Assembly (NCBI RefSeq): GCF_040782645.1
Contig: NZ_CP160403.1
Span: 9,087,001-9,151,000, forward strand
Source: Streptomyces sp. HUAS ZL42
Lineage (GTDB): Bacteria; Actinomycetota; Actinomycetes; Streptomycetales; Streptomycetaceae
Direction: 5' to 3'
DNA: 64,000 nucleotides
The translations under genes were made by a program, and so were the position numbers. Positions 19,201 to 25,449 of the stretch are shown here, piece after piece (the stretch's first letter is position 1; every line of letters begins with the position of its first letter). The notes under the pieces were generated by a model that worked only from the letters and a program-made list of their open reading frames with translations, was not told the DNA's origin and did no database searches.

Positions 19201-20792
19201 CGGTGCGGCCGGGTTCCCTCGCCCTTGCCGCCACCTTCGCCCTCGGCAACCTCCCGCTGATGTGTGAGGCGGCCCTCGGTGAGGGCGCGCCGGACGGCGG
19301 CCTGACCGTCGCCGAAGCCCCGTACCACCAGGTCCTCGCGAGCGTGCAGGACCCGTCCGGCGTGTTCGCCGACCCGGCCACGGCCGTCGGCGTGGTGCTG
19401 CTGCGGGCGGCGGACCTGGAACGGTTCGGCCCGGTGGACGACGCCCTGCTCGCCGAACTGCGCACCGCCTACCCGGCCGCGCTGCGGTCCCTGTCGGAGC
19501 GGACCCGCAAGCCGCTGATCGTAGGCTTCCTGCCCACCTCCGGCGGCGACGACCGCCTGCGGCGCTGGGATCGCGGGATCAGGGACGAGCTGGACGGCCT
19601 GCCCGGCATCGCCGTGCTCGGCCCCGACGAGTGGACCCGGCACCACACCGTCGAGGAACCCTTCGACGAGCGGACCGAGCGGCTGGCCCACCTCCCCTTC
19701 ACCCCGCCCTTCCAGGCGGCGGTCGCCCTGCGCCTCGCCGAGGCCGTACGGGCGGTACGGCGCCCCGCGCCCAAGGTGATCGCCGTCGACGGCGACGAGA
19801 CCCTGTGGGGCGGGGTGGCCGGCGAGATCGGCCCCGAGGCCGTCGACCTGGCCGGTGCGCGGGCGCTGCTGGCGCGCAGGTTGCTGCAGTGGCGGGAGGC
19901 GGGAGCCCTGCTCGCGCTTGTCAGCAACAACGACGAGGCGACCGTACGAGCCGTGCTGGACCGGCCCGACAGCCTGCTCAAGGCCGAGCACTTCAGTGTG
20001 CTCTCCGCCGAGTGGGGCCCGAAGCCCGCCCGCCTGGCGGAGGCGGCGCGCACGCTCAACCTGGGCGTCGACAGCTTCCTCTTCCTGGACGACAACCCGG
20101 CCGAGATCGGCAAGATGAGGTCGGCGCTTCCCCGGGTACTGTCGGTGACCTGCCCGGCCGCGACCGAACTCGAGGAGTTCCTGGGCCGGTTGTGGCCCCT
20201 GGTCCCGGCGGCCGCGACCGCCGAGGACACGCTGCGGGCGCGCTTCTACGAGCAGGAACGGGAGCGGGACGCGGCCCGCGCACGGGCAGGCTTCGAGGAG
20301 TTCCTCGACGGGCTGCGGCTGGAGGTCGACATCCGCGTCCTGTCCGGGGACGACCTCCAGCGGGCCGAGCAACTCGTCTGCCGCACCAACCAGTTCACCC
20401 TGCGCGCCCGGTCCGCCGACGGCGGCGATCTCCCCCGCTGGCGGGAGCGGGGCGAGGTGTGGACGGCCGCCGCCCGGGACCGGTTCGGCGACTACGGCCA
20501 GATCGGCCTGCTCGCGATCCGGGCGGACGGCGATCAACTCGAGGTCCTGGGCTGGCTGATGAGCTGCCGGGCGCTCGGCCGCGGTGTCGAGGAAGCACTG
20601 CTGCGATGGCTGGCCGACCGGGCCGATGAACTGGGCTGCACAAAGGTGCTGCTGACCGCGGAGCGCACCCCGCGCAACGTGCCCGCCCGTCGGCTGGTGG
20701 CCGCCCTCGGCGTTGGCCACCAGGACGACGAGCTCCTCGAGACCGTGACCACGCCGGACCGCCTGCGGGCGTTCCGGTCCTGGGAGCGATAG
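7245..20792 (+). CDS. Type I PKS: ACP-(KS-AT-DH-KR-ACP)x2-C-FkbH
   Basis: A 4,515-residue modular synthase. Approximate domains: ACP 16-92 (FGLGSRQL); KS1 110-535 (DTACSSS, EAHGTGT, SNIGHTQ); AT1 635-920 (GHSQGE, YASH: methylmalonyl type); DH1 985-1270 (GHAVFGRTVVSG, LLDAALH); KR1 1455-1640 (GGLGAVG, LDD, GQGNY); ACP 1720-1795 (LGMDS); KS2 1820-2245; AT2 2340-2620 (GHSLGE, FASH); DH2 2700-2975 (DHRVTGEVWLPG, LLDASFH); KR2 3205-3393 (LDD, GQSPY); ACP 3476-3552 (LGLDS); condensation domain 3570-3975 (HHAVSD); FkbH-like HAD/acyltransferase 3990-4510 (DGDETLWGG, LDDNPAE). There is no ER. Both KRs have the B-type LDD motif, so each module should give a trans-enoyl unit. ATG 7245 gives a complete ACP. 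A 47-base gap separates it from the ACP-reductase gene, so translation as one operon is likely. Confidence 0.93.
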   Translation: MPANESSKQSPEPSVTSAEGARAWLAAAVAEAAGLDPLTVDPHRPIAEFGLGSRQLVTLAAELSTETGRALEPSLVFNHPTVAAISEAIFEERPATPAPAAEPAARPGDDIAIISMACRFPGGADNPEALWRLLAAGEDAISEVPAGRWDTNGLYDPDPEATGTAYTLRGGFLSGIDRFDAPFFGISPREAAAMDPQQRLLLQTSWETLERAGIVPETLNGSSTGVYIGLYDSGYLSSASLGQLDGHVGTGSASSVASGRIAYTLGLQGPAVTVDTACSSSLVALHLAARALAAGECDLALAGGATLLVTPRGHVEFSRLRGLSPSGRCSPFSADADGVVWAEGCGLVLLKRLADARRDGDRVLAVVKGSAVNQDGRSQGLSAPNGLAQERVLRAALDAAGLRPDDIDHVEAHGTGTRLGDPVEGGALAAVFGPGRPAHRPLGVGSLKSNIGHTQAAAGIGGVIKTVLALGHERIPASLHAETPTEHIDWDGGGLRVQTGALAWPRGGDRVRRAGVSAFGISGTNAHVVLEEAPGEAVRPQAAEPSGRALFPLSARNATALQAQAGRLLETLQEQPQLCLPAAAATLTHHRTHFEHRAVVQAADRDELLTALHALAGGRPDTGRTVGPRPTLPEGKLAFVFPGQGAQWAGMARDLLDSDPVFADELDRCDGALRPFTDWSVTAVLRCAAGAPSLDRVDVVQPVLFAVMVALAAVWRARGVRPDAVIGHSQGEVAAACVAGALSLNDAAAVVALRSRALTRLSGTGTMAVVALPHTEVEARLGDRVFVAAVNSGRSTVVAGDVEPLEALLAELEREQVFVRRLDVDYASHTDRVEPIRTTILDELDGVTTHPASVAWYSTVTGQPVTEELEADYWYANLREPVRFAPAVEHMAADGYRYFVELGPHPSLLTALRTVDEDLVAVGSLRREEDGCACLDRAAAELHVHGRRIDWRRIVPDRPLADLPTYAWDAQRHWIEPEAGAGAPSLFDRAAHPLLGIQLQSADETRWTFRNEWSTATADWLPGHAVFGRTVVSGTTLLELCRAALAAARPDTPADVCGLLLLTPLTLPASGTVEVSVEVTTDGPAAEVTVHGRPRGLEGAGWALHATASAAEPAPATTGPAPTWPEAAEQAWSPETYERLSGLGLGYGPAFQGVREAVLTGDGGLLARLSLPPVARDLTDPYPVHPALLDAALHVTAAFDASDGRVLLPVAVGRCTLPPGGATDLVAAVRRTGGSASDVTLDVTLWDADGFPAGRLEDVRLRAVSPADLSSGSANARHLYEVAWTAVAEQPARTPSGGWTVLGDHSDPQVAATVSEPGADVVVRFWPRPAPDAAEVRQLAATALDELQALIALPPGEAPGRTVWVTRGAVAADDGDRVPGLAQSVLWGLARSARTEHPALGLTLLDLDDTNAPTDALRAALSVENEPELAFRAGALLAPRLVRARGAVQEGAVPTEGTVLITGGLGAVGLHIARLLAERGVARLLLTSRQGPADPRTPEVIAELSALGAEVQVAACDVADAAALAGLLTGVRLSGVVHCAGILDDGVVAELTPERLARVLRPKVDGALHLHRLTADQPLDVFLLVSSAAGVVGNAGQGNYAAANVFLDQLAHHRRASGLPGVAVSFGAWAGEGLAAEHADLQRMARLGHRALSPDQGRDLVELALRRGTPHQVAWSLDLARLRETTTGALWRSLLPAPRGGAQNAGLADRLARLPEAERAERVLALIREEASRALGLRSAESVRPDQPLRELGMDSVTAVELRNRIGARIGAKLPATLLFDHPTPARLTEYLLTTTPATGGRTTRRADTRPARTQAPSDEPIAVVAMACRLPGGVGDPEDLWHLLAEGQDAVGPFPARRWDVESLYDPDPDALGKSYAREGGFLDDIESFDAGFFGITPKEAAAMDPQQRLLLETAWEALERAGIVPARLAGSTTGVYVGMFGSDYLAGSRLDQLDGYVGTGSALSVASGRLAYALGLHGPALTVDTACSSSLVATHLAAQALRSGECDLALAGGVTLMVTPQTFVEFSRLRGLSATGRCRSFSDDADGAVWAEGAGMLVLKRLSDARRDGDEVLAVLRGTAVNQDGRSQGLSAPNGPAQEQVIRRALELSGLAPADIDYIEAHGTGTTLGDPIEANALAQVFGDSRPKDRPLHLGSLKSNVGHTQAASGVAGLIKVIQSLRHQTLPRTLHAGTPSRHVDWEDSGLRLLQQDVAWPSAGERVRRAGVSAFGISGTNAHVIVEEAPPAEAEPRAERATGKRLFVLSARSEPALRGQAARLARHVGDEATLPDVAHTLALHRSHFERRAALVAGDPDELRAQLDGLAAGRRPLAPPREEQAGKVAFVFAGHGGQWPGMGVELMSDSDAFREELTRIDEAVQRHVGWSVLNVLRAPEEFSPLDRTEYLQPVLFAVNAALAAAWRAFGVAPDAVAGHSLGEIAAAYCAGALTLDEAVAVVTARAHSVVPLVGRGGMLAVELPHAEAGELLAPYADRLFVGAVNSAASTALSGDAVALAELRRHLEVQGITARPLSTPFASHTPLMEPLRAELLGRFSGIRGTRTATPLYSAVTAEPVAGDRLDAEYWFANLRQPVRFADTVRRMLDDGYRYFVELSPHPSLVPSIEAVAAEAGIDAVGIGSLRRGQDTHDVLLRRLGELYEAGHTPNWQALFPAGRRVDLPTYAFARERHWLAPAPDTGTVGGSPLLGTHIEASDEPDRHVFETRLDLRDSRFTYLTDHRVTGEVWLPGAAFLDMALGAASAVQEGDEVRLVDVRFVQPLRLDADRPVRLQLVLRPVQGGFREFTIASAAVGSRWERHVTGRIDMTGGAAPVEAGLGALRATCTEAVDVPAVYAGLAALGIEYGPAFRGLETGHRTDAAAFARLTGRPAAGHLLHPALLDASFHAAALPGNAPEGRAFVPAGFGRLHFTGRRTTPVWVSCELRSPHGDTATLDLRLWDQDEQLVLEAKDFTLAALSPLDGALFETRWQPRPAAQEPPATGSWLILADETGVAAELGERLGASVPHVIARRGEAFRVEGPGRYVLDPADPEQLTRLLDEAFPGGLPERVVQLTALDAPPVTDDRTAEEAARLACLSTLHLVRTLADRPRGRAPRLFVVVRGSQAAGDSTQVTHPQQALAWGFGLAVAQEYPELGTTLIDLPAEGGADALWTQLWHADDERLVALRESGRLVPRLARTRPDDAGHMAITPDGVYLITGGLGGLGRVVADRLVRLGARRLALMSRSAPGPEAANWIAGLEARGVHVLLARADVADRAGLTAALDGVRREAGPIAGVVHAAGVLDDATVANLTDERVLRVLAPKVLGTALLTELTPEAGTLVLFASAAGLLGSAGQSPYSAANAFLDAWAHHLSRTGRRALSLDWGAWAGVGMVAESGTRRAETSRSGLIAFSPREGGELFERVLATSRRQLAPLALDRDMLSLAPDVARTRPILGDLVTVPTGTADSDGLVRKVFAATTEQDRTAWLEAYVRARVGEVSGGVVDVSAATALKELGLDSLMLVRLRNAFARELGVELPTAEVFSASDIRGLARALGEALPESAAQEQVTDPVQEVPETELLPATRDVVRLLRSARPGMPDAAHGVGLAVRLTTPTTRETLTDIVTRLAARHAALRTAVVTGSEGGRQLRVDRSLPEPVLRWTQTAEPEAPRALRELLEPPFDLGTPPLWRFELLDGGASGQLLVFGAHHAVSDLQSLLLVAREIDAELSGTPLGSDVTNRDVHLLVEAQQTGEGFGAAEWRESFRGSERLDLTLAHPRPQQRSYRAGSVTVALPDGLMERVSAAASRLAVTPAAFCLGTLTVLLARKRRRERFVLAVPVDTRIHADAFDAVGFYGVPVPFPAEARAGESVEEVLRRTDGRLERILRKGAMFSDVLATLARQGLHRANAPLVEVYFNFVRHGGHLANLEVLPAGTGYTDLDLMITMTPDAGRIRFDHNLDILDEATTAGLGEEFLALLAEVAEDGSTVVRQEETAVRPGSLALAATFALGNLPLMCEAALGEGAPDGGLTVAEAPYHQVLASVQDPSGVFADPATAVGVVLLRAADLERFGPVDDALLAELRTAYPAALRSLSERTRKPLIVGFLPTSGGDDRLRRWDRGIRDELDGLPGIAVLGPDEWTRHHTVEEPFDERTERLAHLPFTPPFQAAVALRLAEAVRAVRRPAPKVIAVDGDETLWGGVAGEIGPEAVDLAGARALLARRLLQWREAGALLALVSNNDEATVRAVLDRPDSLLKAEHFSVLSAEWGPKPARLAEAARTLNLGVDSFLFLDDNPAEIGKMRSALPRVLSVTCPAATELEEFLGRLWPLVPAAATAEDTLRARFYEQERERDAARARAGFEEFLDGLRLEVDIRVLSGDDLQRAEQLVCRTNQFTLRARSADGGDLPRWRERGEVWTAAARDRFGDYGQIGLLAIRADGDQLEVLGWLMSCRALGRGVEEALLRWLADRADELGCTKVLLTAERTPRNVPARRLVAALGVGHQDDELLETVTTPDRLRAFRSWER

Positions 20793-20839
20793 GGCGGCAG
20801 TGGCGAAGGAAAGGACAGTTGACAGGGTGAAGGGCTCTC

Positions 20840-23461
20840 ATGCGTGACATGAACGAGGACAGCGGACAGCGGGCGACCGCCGAGTCGATCGAGCGGGGCG
20901 GCGGTGGCCTCAGCGTGACGGACCTGCTGGCCAAGGTCATGACGGCCGGGACCGCTGAGGAGCCCACGGCCACCGCCCCGGCGGCAGGGGTCGGGGTGGA
21001 GTCCACGCGTACCGCCTCGGCGGCGGGGGTCGGGGTGGAGTCCACGCGTACCGCCTCGGCGGCGGGGGTCGGGGTGGAGTCCACGCGTACCGCCTCGGCG
21101 GCGGGGGTCGGGGTGGAGTCCACGCGTACCGCCTCGGCGGCGGGGGTCGGGGTGGAGTCCACGCGTACCGCCTCGGCGGCGGGGGTCGGGGTGGAGTCCA
21201 CGCGTACCGCCTCGGCGGCGGGGGTCGGGGTGGAGTCCACGGCCACCGCCCCGGCGGCCTGGAGCCCGGAGAGCCTGGCCGCCGCCATCGCGGAGACGGC
21301 GGGCCGCTTTCTGCCCGCCGGCCGGCTCTCGCCCGACGCCGACTTCTTCGACGCCGGAGGCTCCTCCGTGCACGCCGTGGAACTCGCGGCCGAGCTGGAG
21401 AGCGAGCTAGGCGTAATGCTCGACCTGGACGACGTGTTCGCGGACGCGCGCCCCGTCAGCCTGGCCCGGAAGTGGCTGTCGGCCAACGGGGCAGAGGCCG
21501 CCGCTCGGACCCCGTCGGCTCCGGCGATCTCACGGACGTCCGGCATCCTCCCCGTTCCGTCCCCGCGCACCCCACCCGCGGTGACCACCGTCCCTCTCCC
21601 CGACGGCACGATCGACCCGTACTCCACCGCCCGCCGCGAGGACCTCGACCAGATCCTCGCCGACCTCGCGCTGGCCGACCGCCTGCCCTTCACCCGCTCG
21701 CCCGAGCCGCTGCCGCCGCGCCGGATCCTGCTGACCGGCGCCACCGGCTTCCTCGGCAGCCACATGCTCCTCGACCTGCTGCGGCACAGCGACGCGCACG
21801 TCCACTGCCTGGTCCGCGCGGCCGACGAGGAGGCGGCCGCGGCCCGCCTCGGTGAGCAGCTGCGCAGCTACCGGCTGCCCTGGTCCTCGGAGGTCCGCCG
21901 CCGGGTGACCGTGCTGCCCGGCGACATACGGCAGCCGCGCCTCGGCCTCTCCGACGAGCTGTGGCACACCCTCGCCCACGAACTGGACAGCATCGTCGGC
22001 GTCGCCGCCGCCGTGGACTTCCTGCGCGGCTACCGGTCACTGCGGTCGAGCAACGTCCTGGGCGCGCTCACCCTGGCCGAGCTCGCCGCGACCGGCCGAC
22101 CCAAGCCGCTGCACCACATCTCCTCGATCGCCGTCTTCAACGAGGTCGGCATCACGTCCATGGGCGAGGACGACCCGCTCGCCCACGCCGACCGCCTCAT
22201 CGCGGGTTACGACCAGACCAAGTGGGCCGCCGAGGTCGCCCTGCGCCGCGCACGCGACCACGGCCTCGTCGTCACCGCCCTGCGCCCCGGCGGCATCAGC
22301 GGCCACAGCAGGACCGGCGCCTACAACCCCCAGGACCTCAGCAGCGGTCTCATCTCGGCCTTCGGCCGCTTCCGCACCGTCCCCGCCTTCCGCTACCTCA
22401 ACGCGGCGCCGGTGGACTGGGTGAGCAGGGTGGCCAGCGCGGTCGTCTGCGAGCCCGACGCCTGGGGGTACGACTACAACCTCACCGGCGTGCCCAACAC
22501 CCTCGACGACGTCGTACGGGACATGGCGTTCGGCGGCATGCACGTCCGCGTACAGGACTGGGAGGAGTGGCGCACCGGCGCCCTGGCCCGCCTCGAGGCC
22601 GAACCGATCCCCGAACTGGCCTTCCTCAGCCGGGTGTTGCAGAGCCCCACCGCCCTGAAGCTGTGCGAGGCGACACTCAAGGGACCGGCCGCCCTCGGGG
22701 AGCGCACCGACGCGCTCGCCGAGGCACTCGGACTGCCGCCCGCCGCCCGCTACGACGCCCGGGCGCAGCTGAGGACGTTCGAGAAGCTCGCCGACGACGG
22801 CCTCGCCAGGCTGCCGCACAAGGACGACCAGCCCTACCTGTGGTTCGCCGAGACGACCGAGGGCAGCGTGCACCCCATCGGCAACGCCACCGCCGGCGTG
22901 CCCTGCTCGATGGCGCTGACCCTGTCCATCGCGAGCATGTACCAGCTGGTGAAGGAGCGGCGGATGGACGTCACCGGCGAGGTGACCTGCCCGGCGATCC
23001 ACCCCCGGCCACTGACCGTCGAGCACGGCGACGTCTGGGTCCGTCCCGACGAGGGCATCCCGCAGCAGCACGGCCTCAGGCACCAACTCCTGCGCTACCG
23101 GCTGCGGTTGCGCGACGCCGACGGCGCGGGCTGGTGGCTGGAGGGCCACAAGTACGCCCGCGCCCGCCGCGACCTGTGGCGGCAGACCCGCGCCCTGACC
23201 GTCGAGATCGGCCGCGAGGGAGAACCCGCGAGCCTGGCCGGCGAGGTCGTCGTCCCGGCCGGCTCCTACGTCCGCGACCAGATCGACGGCATCAAGGTCG
23301 CCGCCCACCTGACCAGCCAGGAGAAGCGCGCCGCCAAGCTGACCTGGCTCGCCTGGTTCGGCCTGGAGATGGGCCGCGGCCTGCTCGGCCCGTTCGCCCG
23401 GGCCGCCGCGGACCTGCTCGACCTGCGCCGCACCCCGACCCTCACGGAGCACCACCGATGA
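20840..23461 (+). CDS. ACP-thioester reductase with C-terminal GMC-linker-like domain
   Basis: An 873-residue protein that probably receives the last intermediate and releases it reductively. After a low-complexity N-terminus with seven 13-residue repeats (about 50-140) comes a carrier domain (about 141-213, FFDAGGSSVHAVEL). The NADPH-dependent thioester reductase domain follows (about 293-600) with LTGATGFLGSH, HHISSIAVF and the Tyr/Lys pair in YDQTKWAAE. The last 200 residues (about 663-850) are not part of standard reductases; the blocks RPLTVEHGDVWV, GHKYARARRDLWRQT and GEVVVPAGSY resemble the segment linking GMC oxidoreductase and hydrolase modules in cholesterol-oxidase-like proteins. 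Its stop codon overlaps the next start (ATGA). Product could be an aldehyde or, after a second reduction, an alcohol. Confidence 0.88.
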   Translation: MRDMNEDSGQRATAESIERGGGGLSVTDLLAKVMTAGTAEEPTATAPAAGVGVESTRTASAAGVGVESTRTASAAGVGVESTRTASAAGVGVESTRTASAAGVGVESTRTASAAGVGVESTRTASAAGVGVESTATAPAAWSPESLAAAIAETAGRFLPAGRLSPDADFFDAGGSSVHAVELAAELESELGVMLDLDDVFADARPVSLARKWLSANGAEAAARTPSAPAISRTSGILPVPSPRTPPAVTTVPLPDGTIDPYSTARREDLDQILADLALADRLPFTRSPEPLPPRRILLTGATGFLGSHMLLDLLRHSDAHVHCLVRAADEEAAAARLGEQLRSYRLPWSSEVRRRVTVLPGDIRQPRLGLSDELWHTLAHELDSIVGVAAAVDFLRGYRSLRSSNVLGALTLAELAATGRPKPLHHISSIAVFNEVGITSMGEDDPLAHADRLIAGYDQTKWAAEVALRRARDHGLVVTALRPGGISGHSRTGAYNPQDLSSGLISAFGRFRTVPAFRYLNAAPVDWVSRVASAVVCEPDAWGYDYNLTGVPNTLDDVVRDMAFGGMHVRVQDWEEWRTGALARLEAEPIPELAFLSRVLQSPTALKLCEATLKGPAALGERTDALAEALGLPPAARYDARAQLRTFEKLADDGLARLPHKDDQPYLWFAETTEGSVHPIGNATAGVPCSMALTLSIASMYQLVKERRMDVTGEVTCPAIHPRPLTVEHGDVWVRPDEGIPQQHGLRHQLLRYRLRLRDADGAGWWLEGHKYARARRDLWRQTRALTVEIGREGEPASLAGEVVVPAGSYVRDQIDGIKVAAHLTSQEKRAAKLTWLAWFGLEMGRGLLGPFARAAADLLDLRRTPTLTEHHR
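20987..21259 (+). repeat. Seven in-frame 39-bp tandem repeats
   Basis: Seven copies of a 39-bp unit encode GVGVESTRTASAA; the last copy differs (GVGVESTATAPAA) and the bases just before the array encode a matching partial EEPTATAPAA. The first six copies are essentially identical at DNA level, including synonymous positions, which points to recent expansion by slippage or unequal recombination. Since 39 is divisible by 3, copy-number changes keep the frame and alter only the linker before the carrier domain. Confidence 0.97.
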
Positions 23462-24597
23462 TCTTCAGGACGACCTCCTCCCGGACCACCGGGCCGGCGC
23501 TCCGCAGAGTCAGGACCACCCCCGCCCTGCGCCCCCTCCACCACCGCCTCGACCCGGCCCGCGTCGAGGAGATCCCCTTCCACGCGGCCGACGGCGTCCG
23601 CCTCGGACTGACCCGCATCGACGCGGGCGACGCCGACCGGCCCGCCGTACTGCTCCTGCACGGGCACACCGCGTCAGCCGACATGTTCCTGCTCCCCGAG
23701 ACCCGCAACCTCGTCGACGCCCTCCTCGACGACGGCTACGAGCCCTGGCTCCTCGACTGGCGGGGCAGCTGCCGGCTGCCGTACAACGAGACCGCACAGC
23801 GCTACACCTACGACGACGTGGCGCTGTACGACATCCCCGCGGCCGTCTCCCACATCCGCGAGCGCATCGGCGAGCGGCCGCTGTTCGTGGTCGCCCACTG
23901 CATCGGCTCCCTCACCCTGTCGCTGAGCATGGCGGCGGGGCTGGTGCCGGGCCTCGCGGGCGTGGTGTCCCAGGGCGTGTTCCTGACGCCGAAGCTCGCG
24001 GGCCGCACCTCCCTGCGCATGTCGGTGGCCGGGGAGCTGCTGAAGACCCGGATCGACCACATCCCGGTCGACTTCCGCAAGGTGGGCCTGTGGTCGAAGT
24101 ACACGCCGCTGTTCGCGCTCGCCTCCCGCAGGGCGGACTGCCCCGACCCGACCTGCCAGATCCTGCACAACTCGGCCTGGGGCACGGGCGCGTCCCTCTT
24201 CGTCCACGAGAACCTGTCCGAGGCCACTCACGACCGGCTCGCCGAGCTGCTCGGCCCGGCGCCGCTGTGGATCCTGCCGCACCTGCGCCGCATCGAGCTG
24301 GCCCGCAGCGTGGTGCGCTGGCACGACACCGACCACCGCTACCGCGCCCTGCCGCCCAACGCGCTGGACGCCGCCGGCCGCATCGACACACCCGTCCTGC
24401 TGCTCGCGGGCAGCGAGAACGGGCTCTGGCTGGACTCACAGAAGCTCTGCCACGAGGTCCTCGCGCACCGGCAGCCCCAGCTGGACGTGACGTACACCGA
24501 GATCCCCGGCTACGGCCACCTCGACACCTTCCTCGGCCGGGGCGCCGCCCTCGACGTGTTCGGCCACATCCTCGATTTCCTCGGCGAGCGACGGTGA
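23458..24597 (+). CDS. Alpha/beta hydrolase with cysteine nucleophile, PKS-cluster member
   Basis: This 379-residue alpha/beta hydrolase starts inside the reductase stop codon (ATGA overlap), so the two are translationally coupled. The oxyanion region is LLLHGHTASADMF and the nucleophile elbow is VVAHCIGSL, where Cys replaces the usual Ser. The catalytic His is in YGHLDTF; the acid is likely in GSENGLW, where the common Asp is not seen. The segment EPWLLDWRGSCRLPYNE resembles the hydrolase halves of GMC oxidoreductase-hydrolase fusions. Cys-type elbows are known from PHA synthases, where they carry acyl groups, so acyl transfer is as likely as hydrolysis. Acting on the PKS product is inference from the overlap. 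Confidence 0.85.
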   Translation: MIFRTTSSRTTGPALRRVRTTPALRPLHHRLDPARVEEIPFHAADGVRLGLTRIDAGDADRPAVLLLHGHTASADMFLLPETRNLVDALLDDGYEPWLLDWRGSCRLPYNETAQRYTYDDVALYDIPAAVSHIRERIGERPLFVVAHCIGSLTLSLSMAAGLVPGLAGVVSQGVFLTPKLAGRTSLRMSVAGELLKTRIDHIPVDFRKVGLWSKYTPLFALASRRADCPDPTCQILHNSAWGTGASLFVHENLSEATHDRLAELLGPAPLWILPHLRRIELARSVVRWHDTDHRYRALPPNALDAAGRIDTPVLLLAGSENGLWLDSQKLCHEVLAHRQPQLDVTYTEIPGYGHLDTFLGRGAALDVFGHILDFLGERR

Positions 24598-24606
24598 CGC
24601 AGGGGT

Positions 24607-24646
24607 GCGCGGCCGGTTACCGTACCGGGCAGTAACCGGACCGCGC
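24607..24646 (+). terminator. Long hairpin after the PKS operon
   Basis: GCGCGG-CCGGTTAC pairs with GTAACCGG-ACCGCGC with one bulged base, giving about 14 bp of stem and an 11-base loop. It sits between the two hydrolase genes and ends 3 bases before the GGAGG ribosome-binding site of the second. It may end the PKS transcript or modulate read-through into the next gene. Confidence 0.55.
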
Positions 24647-24660
24647 TCCAGGAGGCACCC

Positions 24661-25440
24661 ATGCCGCAGCTCGAAGTCGACGGCGCAGCACTGACGTACG
24701 ACGACGAGGGCCCCCGCGACGGCGGCGGCGTGCCCTTGGTGTTCGTCCACGGCTGGACGGCGAACCGGCACCGCTGGGACCACCAGGTGGCGCACTTCGC
24801 CGAGAAGCGGCGGGTGATCCGGCTCGACCTGCGCGGCCACGGCGAGAGCAGCGGGGCGGGCGTACGGACGATCGAGGAGCTGGCGAAGGACGTTCTGGCC
24901 CTCCTCGACCATCTGAAGATCGAGCGGTGCGTCCTCGTCGGCCACTCGATGGGCGGGATGATCTCGCAGACCATCGCCCTCACCCACCCCGAGCGGGTGG
25001 AGCGGATGGTGCTGGTGAACTCGATCGGCCGCATGACCTACAACCGGGGCCGCGGCCTGCTGATGGGGGTCTCCACGCTCGTTCCCTTCAAGCTGTTCGT
25101 CGCCGCCAACATCCAGCGCGCCTTCGCCCCGGGCTACCCGCGCGAGGAGATCAGGGAGTACGTCAAGGCCTCCGCGGACACCCCGCGCGAGGTCGTCATG
25201 ACGCTCTACGGCGCCATGCGGGCCTTCGACGTCCTGGACCGGGTCGGCGAGATCGGCGTGCCCACCCTGATGGTTCACGGCTACCACGACATCCAGCTCC
25301 CGGTGAAGCAGATGCTGCGCATGGCGAAGGCGTACCCGGACGCCACGGTCCGCATCATCGACGCCGGCCACGAACTGCCGGTGGAGAAGCCCGCGGAACT
25401 GACGGCGGCGATCGACGCGTTCGTGACCAGCGCGGCCTGA
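24661..25440 (+). CDS. Alpha/beta fold hydrolase
   Basis: This 259-residue cytosolic alpha/beta hydrolase has the complete classical set: HGWTANRHRWDHQ oxyanion strand, Ser nucleophile in LVGHSMGGM (about residue 98), Asp in HGYHDIQLP and His in DAGHELPVEK. It is of the esterase/haloperoxidase-like type. A CCAGGAGG ribosome-binding site precedes ATG 24661. A strong hairpin lies between it and the PKS operon, so it may be a separate or attenuated unit. Its location makes it a candidate thioesterase or product esterase of the cluster, but nothing in its sequence proves this. Confidence 0.82.
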   Translation: MPQLEVDGAALTYDDEGPRDGGGVPLVFVHGWTANRHRWDHQVAHFAEKRRVIRLDLRGHGESSGAGVRTIEELAKDVLALLDHLKIERCVLVGHSMGGMISQTIALTHPERVERMVLVNSIGRMTYNRGRGLLMGVSTLVPFKLFVAANIQRAFAPGYPREEIREYVKASADTPREVVMTLYGAMRAFDVLDRVGEIGVPTLMVHGYHDIQLPVKQMLRMAKAYPDATVRIIDAGHELPVEKPAELTAAIDAFVTSAA

Positions 25441-25449
25441 GGCCGCTCC

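Noticed and set aside
20987..21259. Tandem repeats considered as a CRISPR array
   Set aside because: There are no spacers; the units are contiguous 39-bp copies in an open frame.
20534..21373. Minus-strand frame with perfect Arg/Gly repeats opposite the minisatellite
   Set aside because: The repeats arise from the antisense of the ACP-TR linker repeats; no start signal or family match.
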